Source: an uncultured Acidimicrobiales bacterium
GTDB lineage: Bacteria; Actinomycetota; Acidimicrobiia; Acidimicrobiales; Bin134
Assembly: GCA_951813555.1 (NCBI GenBank)
Contig: OX638344.1
Location: 372,001-436,000 of the forward strand
DNA length: 64,000 nucleotides
Reading direction: 5' to 3'
Part shown: positions 1-8,391 of the stretch, in pieces
Layout of the letters: each line of letters begins with the position of its first letter
Position numbering within the stretch: position 1 is the first letter of the stretch
Position numbers and translations under genes: made by a program
The notes under the pieces: model-generated
What the model was told of the DNA's origin: nothing
Databases searched by the model: none
What the model saw: the letters and a program-made list of their open reading frames with translations, nothing else

Positions 1-298
1 TTATCCCCCATCGGGCGAACGAACCGGCTTCGGCTTCCAATACCGCTCGAGCCCGCCAAACCGGAAGGCCGATCCGGTAGCGGGCCATAGTAGCCGCTTT
101 CAGCACCACCAGATCGCGGTCCAAGTGGGCTACATCGATGGGAAAGCGCATCCCCAAGGTGTGGACCGACAACGCCGGTCGAAGCAGCAGCGCGTTGTCG
201 AATTCGTCACGGCCCAAGAGTCCTTGGGCGCGCTCGCGCCAACTAGTGGCGAACTCCACAGTGGCCAGCACCCGGTCATCGCAAACGAGCCACGCCAT
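1..298 (-). CDS. DUF192 family protein, C-terminus cut by window edge
   Basis: The reverse strand from an ATG at 298 stays open for 99 codons to the left edge, so the C-terminus is missing. The translation matches the DUF192 family: an early RAQGLLGR segment (about residues 23-30), then SVHTLGMRFPIDVAHLD (about 45-61), and an EAEAGSFARWGI ending typical of the domain core. DUF192 proteins are small beta-rich proteins, often exported, of unproven function. No signal peptide is visible before the domain. It lies 149 bases after the LacI gene on the same strand, so it may be read from the same transcript or its own promoter. The ATG gives the usual DUF192 N-terminus, but no clear Shine-Dalgarno sequence precedes it. 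Confidence 0.8.
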   Translation of the reverse strand, partial: MAWLVCDDRVLATVEFATSWRERAQGLLGRDEFDNALLLRPALSVHTLGMRFPIDVAHLDRDLVVLKAATMARYRIGLPVWRARAVLEAEAGSFARWGI

Positions 299-446
299 AG
301 CTTGATTGTCCAACTTCAGCCTTGTTCGTTCAAGGGGGAATTCTCCCAGCCGTTCTCAGCCCGGTTGGGCTTCCCCAATCCCTCGGGAGCAGTCTTCCCA
401 GGGGGCCCGAGAAGCTCAGGGTGCCGTTCCGCTCGCTCCCGATGCC

Positions 447-1421
447 CTACGTCGACTCAAGCAAGACCAGGCTCGGCGGCAGAGCGATATCGATGCAGCC
501 GGCATCGAGTCCGTCCAGTCTGCGCATAGCCAGGCGAATAGCCTCCTCGGCAACCTCCGCGGCTGGTAGCCGGACCGTCGTCAACGACGGCGACAACAGC
601 CTGGACCAGGAGGCTCCGCCGTAGCCCGCAACGAGCGGGCGACCGTCGGCATCGTCGGATTGCAACACGGCACAGACTGCGGCGGCAACGACATCGCTTC
701 CGCACACGAACGCATCAGGCGGTTCGCGCAATCCCAGAAGCTCCTTCGCGGTTGCCTGTCCGAATTCCGTAGTCGCCGGCCCCAAACGTAGCGCCGCAGT
801 GTCGATTCGGGGAACGGCCGATGTGGCCTCGGCGAAACCCTCGAGCTGCTCGGTCCCGATTATCGACGCCGATCCCTCTCCCAGGAATGCGAACCGAACC
901 GCACCCTCCTTCGCCAGGAATCGAACCACCTGGCGTATGCCAGCCGCATGATCAACCCGCACCGAGTCGTAGCTGCCACCGGTGTCGCCCGAATCGACCA
1001 AGACAATCGGAACATCGCCGTCGAAAGGAACTCCATTGTCGCTCACTGGCCTCGTCCGAACCCACAACAAGGCATCGACTCCTTGTTCCACCAGCCGTCT
1101 GGCCGCGCCGCGATCGGTCCCAATCGAGGAATCCGCCAACAACAGGGAGATGTCCAATGCCGACAGAGTCTGCTCGATTTTGCGAATGAGAGGCACCGAC
1201 GCCGGATACCCCTCGATTGGGAGAAGCAGCCCGACCATCCCTGAGCGCTGCCGTCGCAACGACTGTGCTACTCGATCGGGTCGATACCCAAGTCTTTCAA
1301 CGACACTTCGAACTCGACCCGCGGTCTCAGGTGCAACCGCGGCGCCGCCGGCCAAAACCCGCGAGACGGTTGCGGGCGACACACCCGCAGCGCTCGCCAC
1401 ATCATAGATGGTGATGCCCAA
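447..1421 (-). CDS. LacI-family transcriptional regulator
   Basis: This 324-residue protein is a full-length LacI-type repressor. The N-terminal helix-turn-helix (about residues 3-50) reads TIYDVASAAGVSPATVSRVL, followed by the hinge and a periplasmic-binding-protein-like sensor domain (about 60-320). The start is a TTG with GGAGGAG about eight bases upstream. It is the last gene of the BMP ABC importer operon, after the alpha/beta hydrolase and a 122-base gap. Two sites of the form TGAAAYCGRTTTCA lie at that operon's promoter (7084-7175) and are the natural targets, which would make the operon self-regulating. The ligand cannot be read from the sequence; it is probably the importer's substrate or a product of the hydrolase. 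Confidence 0.93.
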   Translation of the reverse strand: MGITIYDVASAAGVSPATVSRVLAGGAAVAPETAGRVRSVVERLGYRPDRVAQSLRRQRSGMVGLLLPIEGYPASVPLIRKIEQTLSALDISLLLADSSIGTDRGAARRLVEQGVDALLWVRTRPVSDNGVPFDGDVPIVLVDSGDTGGSYDSVRVDHAAGIRQVVRFLAKEGAVRFAFLGEGSASIIGTEQLEGFAEATSAVPRIDTAALRLGPATTEFGQATAKELLGLREPPDAFVCGSDVVAAAVCAVLQSDDADGRPLVAGYGGASWSRLLSPSLTTVRLPAAEVAEEAIRLAMRRLDGLDAGCIDIALPPSLVLLEST

Positions 1422-1543
1422 CTATCCTGCTCCTCCGCTCCGGCCATACACGGTCTCGCAACCGCCCGCCATCGGAGGCAATCCGGCCGAGGCGACACCG
1501 ACAGGGTGTCGGATCTGTCGATGACCGCCTCTCCAGTACGCCA

Positions 1544-2446
1544 TCAGCAGCTTGCGATTCGGGCGCGGATGGTCGCGGCGAGCCGGCTTATGGCCATGTC
1601 TGCTTCGGGGATCACACCGGCAAAGAACTGGTAGCAGTGAGGAACCTCGGCAGCGATCTCAATCTCGACATCGACACCGCAAAGGCGGGCCTTGCGAGCG
1701 AACATGACCGCATCATCGACGAGAACGTCGTGCTCCGCAGCCTGGAGGTAGACCGGTCCGAGCCCCTCGAGATCTCCGTGGATGGGGGAGGCAAGAGGGT
1801 GGTCACTCGGCATCTCGTTGAGGTACAGCTCAACGTTTGCCGACAGCGTGGTCGCGTCCAGCACGGCGTCGAGCTCTGCGTTGTCGGAGATCGAATCATT
1901 CGTCAGCGTCAGGTCCAGCCAGGGACACAACAAAGCCGTTAGCGCGGGTTGAGGAGCGCCGAGCTCGCGAAGGCGCATCTGGACACCGACAGCGAGAGCT
2001 CCGCCTGCTGAGTCGCCTATGAGTATCACTGGTCGGTCAGGTTCGGCTTGAGCCAGAACTCCACAGACATTGGTCAACTCGTTGAGGGCGGTGGGAAATG
2101 GGTTTTCAGGCGCAAGGCTGTATTCGGGCAGTGCAATCACACTACCCATTTCCGCGGCGAGGTGGCCGGCGAAATGGCGGTGGGTGTGAGCCGACATCAA
2201 CGTGAAAGCGCCCCCGTGGATCCACATGATGACCGCTTCAGGATCAGAGATCCGTTCTGGCTCCGCAAACAGGACGTTCAGGCCGGCTACGGCTTCGACG
2301 CGATAGGAAACGCCGACAGGGTGTGGGAGCACATCGCCTGCCCCCTCGGCTGCCTCGCGTTCGCTGGCGAGGTCAAACGAGCTGCGCTTGAGGCGCTCGG
2401 TCCACATATCGGCCCACAGTGCTTCAGCCTCAGGGCTCATGAGCAT
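1544..2446 (-). CDS. alpha/beta hydrolase, hormone-sensitive-lipase type
   Basis: The protein is an alpha/beta hydrolase of the HSL/esterase group. The oxyanion-hole motif HGGAF is at about residues 77-81 and the nucleophile elbow GDSAGG at about 144-149. A later EHDVLVDD segment and VPHCYQFF supply the expected Asp and His. With the chosen start it is 300 residues, normal for the group. I chose the ATG at 2446 because GGAAAG sits seven bases upstream and the overlap with the preceding permease is only 17 bases; a longer reading from 2512 would overlap it by 83. Its place in the BMP importer operon suggests it cleaves an ester form of the imported compound, but the substrate is unknown. Confidence 0.88.
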   Translation of the reverse strand: MLMSPEAEALWADMWTERLKRSSFDLASEREAAEGAGDVLPHPVGVSYRVEAVAGLNVLFAEPERISDPEAVIMWIHGGAFTLMSAHTHRHFAGHLAAEMGSVIALPEYSLAPENPFPTALNELTNVCGVLAQAEPDRPVILIGDSAGGALAVGVQMRLRELGAPQPALTALLCPWLDLTLTNDSISDNAELDAVLDATTLSANVELYLNEMPSDHPLASPIHGDLEGLGPVYLQAAEHDVLVDDAVMFARKARLCGVDVEIEIAAEVPHCYQFFAGVIPEADMAISRLAATIRARIASC

Positions 2447-3341
2447 CGAGTCTTTCCATTCGGCGTTGCTGCGCTTGGGTTCGGACAATGGCGCTGACCG
2501 TGACAGCGGCAATGGTGATGATGAAAGGGATCATCAAGATGAACGGCCTGGGAACAAAGTCGATCGAGTTCACTTGGGTGACGACGCCAATGGCGTTGGC
2601 AGCCCCGAAGAACACAGCCGCCGCCGCGGTAGCAAGAGGGTGGAGCTGTCCGAACAGCGCGGCGGCCAGCGCGATGAAGCCGCGTCCTCCGGTGATGCCT
2701 TCACTGAAGGTGGACAGACCGCCAAGGGCGAGTTCGACACCCGCGAGCGCTGAGCCCACCGAAGTGCACAGCATGGCGGCCAGCCGCACCCGGGACTCTC
2801 GAATGCCGGCTGCCCGGGCACCGTAGCTGTACGTTCCGACGGCGGTGATTCGCAGCCCGAAGGCAGTGCGGCGAAGCAGCATGAAGCTGGCCAAGACGAG
2901 CAGGGGTGTGAGCCATCCCAATATGGAGAGTTCGCTGACCAGCGACGCTGCTCCATCGTCGGCTCCTCGGATCGGACGGGGCAGGCCGACGGGAGAGTCC
3001 AGTCGGCCCCGTTGCCCAAAGATGACATCCAAGAAGAACGCCGTACCGCCGACAGAAAGGGTGGTCAGCCCGAGGCCGACAATGATCGCGTCGGCGTGGA
3101 GGTGGTCCAACAGGAACCAGTAGATCGTCGACAAAACAGCAGAGACAACGAGTGCGGCGAGCACGGCGAGAATGATCGACTCGGTGGAGTGGGCAACGCC
3201 CACCGCAGTGAATGCGCTCGCGAGCATGAGCCCTTCGATTCCGAGATGGAAGATCCCCGCGCGAACGGCAAACAGGGCGCCAACCCCAGCGAGTGCCAGC
3301 GGGACGCTGGACCGAAGCGTCGAGGCGATGAACTCTTCCAT
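2430..3341 (-). CDS. BMP-type ABC transporter, second permease
   Basis: A 303-residue hydrophobic protein of the BPD_transp_2 family, the type found in nucleoside (YufP/YufQ-like) and sugar importers. About eight to ten membrane segments are predicted by eye. The conserved core is visible as FHLGIEGLMLASAF near residue 30, matching the 'N/HxGxEG' stretch of these permeases, and RAAGIRESRVRLAAML in the second half, where the EAA-like coupling region lies. Its ATG shares one base with the stop of the first permease (TGATG), so translation is coupled. It should form a heterodimeric channel with that permease, powered by the ATPase at 4456-6015 and fed by the lipoprotein at 6042-7052. Confidence 0.92.
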   Translation of the reverse strand: MEEFIASTLRSSVPLALAGVGALFAVRAGIFHLGIEGLMLASAFTAVGVAHSTESIILAVLAALVVSAVLSTIYWFLLDHLHADAIIVGLGLTTLSVGGTAFFLDVIFGQRGRLDSPVGLPRPIRGADDGAASLVSELSILGWLTPLLVLASFMLLRRTAFGLRITAVGTYSYGARAAGIRESRVRLAAMLCTSVGSALAGVELALGGLSTFSEGITGGRGFIALAAALFGQLHPLATAAAAVFFGAANAIGVVTQVNSIDFVPRPFILMIPFIITIAAVTVSAIVRTQAQQRRMERLDAHEP

Positions 3342-4459
3342 CAGCCGGTCTCATCTCGCGAACGACGAGACAACACGTGCTGGATGCCTTCTTCGATTGG
3401 CTGATTTCCATTCAGCGCCTTGTCTGGCAACGGGGATTGGGTTGAGCGTCGTCGCCGAAGTGCAGTGGCGAGCTGAGCAGTGATGAGGAGGGCAACGAGA
3501 CCCTCGATGATTCGCAGCCCGGAAGGAGGAAGGTCTGAGACGATCGGGAGATACAAGATGGCGGCTTGGAGACCGCCGAAGAACAGCCCGGCGGCAACCG
3601 TTCCAACCACCGCTAGAGACCCGACGGTGGCGACAACCAGAGCAGTGAACCCCAGGGCGGGGGTCGACCCGGTGACCACTCGACCGGCCGGTCCGAAGAC
3701 TTCAGTCGCGCCCGTCAACCCGGCGAGGCCACCGGCGATCAGGTAGGTGTGCAGTTGCGTGCCGCGGATGGACAGGCCCTGCCAAGCCGCCGCCTTCGGG
3801 TTTGCGCCGATGAGCTGAACCGCGATGCCCAGACGGCTGCGTTCGAGCAGGGACCAGGCTGCGACAATCACGGCGATGGTGAGCAGGATCAGCTCGAGCG
3901 AGTACTCGCCGGACCCCTGCACTCGCATGGAAGGGTCGAGACGTTCGGTCGAAGCAGCATCTCCGCTGGAAAAGGGATCCCGCAATGGGCCCGTGGCCAC
4001 CCATTGGACGAGCTGGATGGCGACGAAGTTCAACATCAATGTTGTGATGACTTCGTCGGCCCCGAGATAGACCTTCAGAACCCCGGCAATCGCCGACCAC
4101 AGCGCTCCAGCAACGACGGCCAAGACTATGGCGAAGAAGATCAACCAGGGCTTGGGCAGATCCCACTTCAGCGCGACCCAGATCGCGGCGAGACTTCCCA
4201 CCAGGAACTGCCCCTGTGCACCGATGTTGAACTCCCCCGCCCGCAAGCTCACGGCGATACCGAGACCGATGAGGATGAGGGGAATCGACCACCGGATGGT
4301 GTTGGTGGTAGCGCCTCGCCCGGTGAATACTCCTTCGACAATGCCCGAGGCAACCGATCCTGCGGAAAAGCCGGTGGCGGCAAAGAGCACGAACGCCAAG
4401 GCAAAGGCGATGACGACGGGTGCCAGCCGGGTGATGAGCCGCGCCAGGTGCTGGTTCAT
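3341..4459 (-). CDS. BMP-type ABC transporter, first permease
   Basis: A 372-residue membrane protein of the BPD_transp_2 family. It begins with a membrane segment after MNQHLARLITRLAP and carries the family core SLRAGEFNIGAQGQFLVGS (about residues 80-98). The cytoplasmic coupling loop contains LIGANPKAAAWQGL (about 235-248). I place the start at 4459, where the ATG overlaps the ATPase stop in an ATGA; the frame is open much further upstream but that part lies inside the ATPase gene and reads as a shadow. It pairs with the second permease immediately downstream. The family imports nucleosides or related ligands when coupled to BMP lipoproteins; the ligand here is not shown by the sequence. 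Confidence 0.93.
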   Translation of the reverse strand: MNQHLARLITRLAPVVIAFALAFVLFAATGFSAGSVASGIVEGVFTGRGATTNTIRWSIPLILIGLGIAVSLRAGEFNIGAQGQFLVGSLAAIWVALKWDLPKPWLIFFAIVLAVVAGALWSAIAGVLKVYLGADEVITTLMLNFVAIQLVQWVATGPLRDPFSSGDAASTERLDPSMRVQGSGEYSLELILLTIAVIVAAWSLLERSRLGIAVQLIGANPKAAAWQGLSIRGTQLHTYLIAGGLAGLTGATEVFGPAGRVVTGSTPALGFTALVVATVGSLAVVGTVAAGLFFGGLQAAILYLPIVSDLPPSGLRIIEGLVALLITAQLATALRRRRSTQSPLPDKALNGNQPIEEGIQHVLSRRSRDETG

Positions 4460-6015
4460 GGCCCAACAGCCCCGACCATGTCGTAGCCGATGGCGCTGCG
4501 GTAGAACGGTCGAGGGTGGCTGGCCACGATGGTGCCGCCTCTGATCACGTCGACGCGGTCGCTGTGCTCGAGCAACTCGTCGAGATCTGACGAGACCACG
4601 AGGATCGGCACGCCCGATGCCGCCAACTCGGCGAGGGCTTGCCAGACGCCGGTGATTCCGCTGATGTCGAGGCCCCGCGTTGGCTGGGCGACGACCAGCG
4701 CCCGCGCATCGGGAAGCTCTCGGGCCAGGATCAGGCGTTGCGTGTTTCCCCCCGACAGCGATGCCACGGGCTGGTCGATGTCGGCGTAAGCGACGTGGAA
4801 GCGCTGCAATCGCTCGGTAGCCCGACGGCGCATGGCCGCCGCCGACAGGAACGGGAGCCTGTCCCATCGCCGGAAGCGCTGGGCCTCCCAGCCGAGCACG
4901 TTCTGCCAGAGCGGGAGTTCGGCCGCGGTCCCCTCTGCGTTGCGATCGAACGGCACCGAGCGGACGCCAATCGCCCGGCGGCCCTCGACGCTCTTTGTCG
5001 TGCAGTCAACGCCGAGAAAGCGGATCGCTCCCGACATCGGCAAGCGGAGGCCAACCAGCGTCTCCACCAGGGTTCGCTGACCGTTGCCCTCGACACCGGC
5101 CACTCCGACTATCTCCCCACGGGCAACGTCGAGGCTGAGGTTGTTCAGCGGGCTTTCACCGGCAACCGCTTGAGCGTCGATACCCGAAGCAGCGATCGCC
5201 ACCTCATCGTCACTGCCCACGACGCGAAGGCGACTTCGAGGCGATGGGTCTGCTAGATCCTCCCCCACGATGTGGGCGCCGACTTCGGCGTCGGTGGTGG
5301 CGGCGGCTGGCGTCGGGCTAAGGACCAAGCGGCCCTCTCGCAACACGGTGACCGTGTCAGCGATGTTGCGGACCTCGCTCAACTTGTGGAGGACGATCAG
5401 GATGGTGACCTCAGTCGCCACCATCGCCCGCAGTTGCTCGAACAGCGCCTCGACTCGGCTCGGCGCGAGGACGGCTGTGGGCTCATCGAGAAGCAGCAGC
5501 CCGCCCCTGCCGGGGTTCGCCCGGGCGATCTCCACGGACTGAACAAGCTCGACGGACAATTCCTTGACCCGCCGCCGCACATCGACGTCCACACCCCGCG
5601 ATTCGAGGAACTCCGACCAGCGACGTTCGATTGCTCCGCGCAGAAATGGGCCTCGTCGCGGACTCGGACTGCCTAGCTCCAGTGCTTCAGCTACCGTCAA
5701 CTCGGGTATGAGCGACGGGTGCTGGTGGACCATGTCAACCCCGGATCGGCGAGCCACAAGGTTGGCACCGGGGGGAACCTCCACACCGTTGACCTGGACC
5801 GTGCCAGAAGTATGTTGTTGGAGGCCAGCGATGGCACGGGCAAGGGTAGTTTTGCCCGCACCGTTCTGGCCTACCAGGGCGTGGATGCCGCCAACGGGAA
5901 GCGTCAGGTTGACATCGTCAACCGCCAGCACTGACCCAAAGTCAACCGTGACACCCGAACATCGCACCGCCGCAGTGCGCGGCAACCCGCCAACCGCGTC
6001 TTCCACTCCGAGCAT
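4456..6015 (-). CDS. BMP-type ABC transporter, double-domain ATPase
   Basis: A 519-residue protein with two fused ABC domains, as in YufO-like nucleoside and sugar importers. Domain one has Walker A GQNGAGKTT (about residues 49-57), a Q-loop VHQHPSL, Walker B LLLLDEPT and an H-loop His in VLHKLSEV. Domain two lacks a true Walker A (GVEGNGQ, normal for the family) and has the signature LSGGNTQRL and AQPTRGLD. Odd point: the domain-one signature reads LSVELVQ where the paralogue at 12335-13879 has LSVGEQQ, so the key Gly is Glu. It follows the lipoprotein gene after 26 bases and overlaps the first permease by four. Confidence 0.93.
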   Translation of the reverse strand: MLGVEDAVGGLPRTAAVRCSGVTVDFGSVLAVDDVNLTLPVGGIHALVGQNGAGKTTLARAIAGLQQHTSGTVQVNGVEVPPGANLVARRSGVDMVHQHPSLIPELTVAEALELGSPSPRRGPFLRGAIERRWSEFLESRGVDVDVRRRVKELSVELVQSVEIARANPGRGGLLLLDEPTAVLAPSRVEALFEQLRAMVATEVTILIVLHKLSEVRNIADTVTVLREGRLVLSPTPAAATTDAEVGAHIVGEDLADPSPRSRLRVVGSDDEVAIAASGIDAQAVAGESPLNNLSLDVARGEIVGVAGVEGNGQRTLVETLVGLRLPMSGAIRFLGVDCTTKSVEGRRAIGVRSVPFDRNAEGTAAELPLWQNVLGWEAQRFRRWDRLPFLSAAAMRRRATERLQRFHVAYADIDQPVASLSGGNTQRLILARELPDARALVVAQPTRGLDISGITGVWQALAELAASGVPILVVSSDLDELLEHSDRVDVIRGGTIVASHPRPFYRSAIGYDMVGAVGP

Positions 6016-6041
6016 CCAAGCAGTGTGGCCCGGTGGTCCGC

Positions 6042-7052
6042 TCAGCGCTCCTCGCTGATCTGCTCGACGACCAGCGTGCCGCTGATGAGATCCTCGACCG
6101 CGGCAGTGACAACGGGCTCGGCGGTGGCCGCGCGCGCTCCTCGATCTCCGGTCGCGCCTGATACGAATCCGTCGGGAATGGAGAACGAGATCTCACCCGA
6201 TTCCGGGCCCGCCTGTCGGTAGCGGCCCGACTCTCCACCCTCGAGCAGGTTCTCGATCTCGGTCTGGATCGTCAGCGCCCACTCGATCTCCACCACGATC
6301 GCGACATTATTCGGCCCTTGAGCAGTCAGATCCGAAGAAACCATGACCATGCCGTCGTTCTCTACCGCGGCCTCGACAACCCCCAGATCCCCGGCCGCGG
6401 CGCCGGTGAAGATGAAGTCGGCCCCGCTCGAGTACAGACCGGAGGCAAGTTCGCGTGCACCGACCGGGTCTTCGTAGCCGTCGGCAAATGTAGCCGTGGT
6501 TTCGATGTCGGGATTGACAGAGCGGGCTCCATCGGTGAAGGCGTTGAAGTCTGCCCAGGCGAATGGAAGCGGGGCACCGCCGACATAGCCCAGGCTGTTT
6601 GTGTCGGTGAGAGTCGCAGCGTAGATGCCGCCGATGTAGGCGCCCTTGAAGAACTGGTAGTCGACAACGTTGACGTTGGGTTGCTCAGACGGCGCCGCCA
6701 CCACGCTTACGAACTTCGTATCCGGATAGTCCGGCGCCACGACCTCGAGCGTCCCACCAAGGTCGAAGAAGGTCGTGATGATTATGTCGGCACCGCTATC
6801 TGCCAGATTGCGAAGCTGTGTCTCGTAGGCAGCAGGGTCCAGTGCCTCAACGACTTGGATCTCATGGCCATTGGCCTCAGCCGATGCCTCCAGTCCGGCG
6901 ATCATGCCATCCACTGGCCCCATGTCACCGGCTGCCTGGTTCGACACGAAGGCTACGAGAGTCGTGTTTGCATCGTCGTCATCGCCGCAGCCCGCGACCA
7001 CGAGTGCCAGCACAACCACGATTGGAACCAGCCCCCTCCTCATGAACTTCAT
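6042..7052 (-). CDS. BMP-family substrate-binding lipoprotein
   Basis: A 336-residue binding protein of the BMP/PnrA-like family that delivers ligand to the ABC importer encoded just downstream. The N-terminus is a lipoprotein signal peptide, with two arginines, a hydrophobic stretch and the lipobox LVVAGC (Cys at about residue 21), so it is anchored outside the membrane. The mature part has the two-lobe fold pattern, beginning LVAFVSNQAAGDMGPVDGM, where many relatives have a 'D.SFN' stretch; the difference may mean another ligand. The ATG at 7052 follows a GGGGAGAGG ribosome site. Its promoter overlaps a LacI-type operator (7084-7097). It is only distantly like the second BMP protein at 10994. 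Confidence 0.9.
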   Translation of the reverse strand: MKFMRRGLVPIVVVLALVVAGCGDDDDANTTLVAFVSNQAAGDMGPVDGMIAGLEASAEANGHEIQVVEALDPAAYETQLRNLADSGADIIITTFFDLGGTLEVVAPDYPDTKFVSVVAAPSEQPNVNVVDYQFFKGAYIGGIYAATLTDTNSLGYVGGAPLPFAWADFNAFTDGARSVNPDIETTATFADGYEDPVGARELASGLYSSGADFIFTGAAAGDLGVVEAAVENDGMVMVSSDLTAQGPNNVAIVVEIEWALTIQTEIENLLEGGESGRYRQAGPESGEISFSIPDGFVSGATGDRGARAATAEPVVTAAVEDLISGTLVVEQISEER

Positions 7053-7081
7053 AACCTCTCCCCTCTCTCTAGATATCTTCC

Positions 7082-7110
7082 ATTGAAATCGGTTACACCA
7101 GAAATGTCAA
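7082..7110 (-). promoter_or_regulatory. Sigma-70-like promoter of BMP importer operon
   Basis: On the minus strand a perfect TTGACA (7110-7105) is followed after 17 bases by TTCAAT (7087-7082), matching the -10 consensus at four of six positions. It lies 30 bases before the ATG of the BMP lipoprotein. The downstream LacI-type operator (7084-7097) covers the -10 box, so a bound repressor would block it. Confidence 0.6.
7084..7097. promoter_or_regulatory. LacI-type operator O1
   Basis: The 14 bases TGAAATCGGTTACA form an imperfect inverted repeat around a central CG, the usual form of LacI-family operators. The left arm is the same as in the second site at 7160-7175 and the right arm differs by one base. 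It overlaps the -10 box of the BMP operon promoter. The likely binder is the LacI protein at 447-1421. Confidence 0.7.
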
Positions 7111-7159
7111 GGGTGTGTGCAGTGACAATCAGAGATCAGTGCCGCTCTGGAAACATATG

Positions 7160-7175
7160 ATGAAATCGGTTTCAT
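7160..7175. promoter_or_regulatory. LacI-type operator O2
   Basis: The 16 bases ATGAAATCGGTTTCAT are an almost perfect palindrome centred on CG, with only the pair beside the centre unmatched. The centre lies 77 bases upstream of O1, so a tetrameric or looped repressor complex is possible. The strong match between two sites flanking one promoter makes chance unlikely. Confidence 0.72.
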
Positions 7176-7260
7176 AGCTCTACAGCCTCATTTGGAAAGC
7201 TCGCCTCACCGGTGCACCACCGACCCTTCCCACCAGGGACAACCTCTCCAAAGAGCGCAC

Positions 7261-8337
7261 CTAGACGTTGAAGCGGAACTCCATCACGTCGCCGTCGGCC
7301 ACCAGGTAGTCGCGGCCCTCGGTGCGCATGAGGCCCTGTTCTTTGGACTTGTTCCAGCCGCCTGCTTCCAGCAGCTCCTGCCAGCCGATCACGTCGGCTC
7401 GGATGAAGCCCCGCTGGAAGTCGGTGTGGATGCGTCCGGCGGCTTCGGGGGCGGTGGCCCCCATGCGGAAGGTCCAGGCCCGGGTCTCCTTGTCGCCGGT
7501 GGTGAAGAAGGTCCGCAAACCCAAAAGGTCGTAGGCCGCGTGGGTGAACCGGCCCAAGGCACCCTCACCTAGGCCCAGGCCGTCGAGCATTTCGGCTCGC
7601 TCCTCGGCGGGCAGCTGGGCAGCCTCGGCCTCGAGTTGCACGCACACCGCCATGGCCCCGGCCCGGCTGTCCATCTCGGCAGCCACCGGTTCGATCACCG
7701 CGTCAGCGTCATGGAGCTGGTCCTCGCCGATGTTGACCACCGCCAGCACTGGGCGATTAGTGAGCAGGAAGCTCTCCCGCAGGTCAGCCCGCTGCTCAGC
7801 CACCAAGTCGCTGCGGTAGAGCGGAACGCCCTCACCCAACACGTCGGCTGCGGCTTCCAAGGCGGCCACCTCCCCGGCCAGCGAGCGGTCTTGGATGGCG
7901 GACTTGCGCCGTTTGACCAGCCGGTTCTCCACCGACTCCAAGTCGGCCAAGGTCAGCTCGATTTCCAACACCCGCAAGTGCTCCAGGGGATCGGTTGGGC
8001 CGGGCACATCGGAGTCGACAAAGGCCCGGAGCACGAACACCACCGCGTCCACCTCGCGGATTCCGGCCAAGAAGCGGTTGCCCAGTCCCTCGCCCCGGCT
8101 GGCCCCTTCCACCAAGCCGCCAATGTCGGTGAACTGCACGCTGGCTGGAGTCACCGTGCGGGAGCCGCTGAGCTGGGCGATAGCGTCAAGACGGGGATCC
8201 ACCACCTTGGCCACGCCGACGTTGGAGCTGGTGGTGGCGAAGGCGTAGGGGGCGGCCAGCACGTCCGACCCGATCAACGCGTTGTAGAGAGAGGACTTGC
8301 CGGAGTTGGGCAAACCGACGAATCCGAAGCGCTCCAC
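7261..8337 (-). CDS. ychF: YchF/OLA1-family ribosome-binding ATPase
   Basis: The protein is a 358-residue OBG-related P-loop NTPase that hydrolyses ATP and binds ribosomes. Its P-loop GLPNSGKSS is at about residues 8-16 (most relatives have PNVGKST). DIGGLVEGASRGEGLGNRFL is the G3/switch region near 70-90, followed by a coiled arm of about 80 residues. The C-terminal TGS-like domain ends IGWQELLEAGGWNKSKEQG and DYLVADGDVMEFRFNV, the family's hallmark. Length is normal (family about 363). The start is a GTG, preceded nine bases earlier by the -10-like TAGCGT and no ribosome site. The bL37 gene diverges from it, so two translation-linked genes share one short promoter region. Confidence 0.96.
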   Translation of the reverse strand: MERFGFVGLPNSGKSSLYNALIGSDVLAAPYAFATTSSNVGVAKVVDPRLDAIAQLSGSRTVTPASVQFTDIGGLVEGASRGEGLGNRFLAGIREVDAVVFVLRAFVDSDVPGPTDPLEHLRVLEIELTLADLESVENRLVKRRKSAIQDRSLAGEVAALEAAADVLGEGVPLYRSDLVAEQRADLRESFLLTNRPVLAVVNIGEDQLHDADAVIEPVAAEMDSRAGAMAVCVQLEAEAAQLPAEERAEMLDGLGLGEGALGRFTHAAYDLLGLRTFFTTGDKETRAWTFRMGATAPEAAGRIHTDFQRGFIRADVIGWQELLEAGGWNKSKEQGLMRTEGRDYLVADGDVMEFRFNV

Positions 8338-8346
8338 GGGTCGTTC

Positions 8347-8352
8347 ACGCTA
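8347..8352 (-). promoter_or_regulatory. -10 box before ychF
   Basis: On the minus strand TAGCGT lies nine bases before the GTG start of ychF and no Shine-Dalgarno sequence intervenes. This fits a leaderless or nearly leaderless transcript. The 9-base spacing is longer than the 6-7 seen at most other sites in the window, so I hold it with less confidence. Confidence 0.4.
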
Positions 8353-8363
8353 GCGGCAGCCGG

Positions 8364-8369
8364 TAGTCT
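8364..8369 (+). promoter_or_regulatory. -10 box before bL37
   Basis: TAGTCT lies 22 bases before the bL37 ATG, leaving room for a short leader with the GGAGG ribosome site. It faces away from the ychF -10 box, giving a compact divergent promoter pair. Confidence 0.35.
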
Positions 8370-8391
8370 TTCAACAGACGCGGAGGTTCGA

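Noticed and set aside
1493-1511. Hairpin with arms CGACACC and GGTGTCG after the alpha/beta hydrolase gene
   Set aside because: Seven-base stem without a T-run, 33 bases after the stop. Such stems are frequent in GC-rich DNA, so I did not call a terminator.
3341-4867. Long reading of the first permease from 4867
   Set aside because: The extra part lies in another frame of the ATPase gene and is Arg/Pro-rich, typical of a shadow. The ATGA overlap gives a better start.
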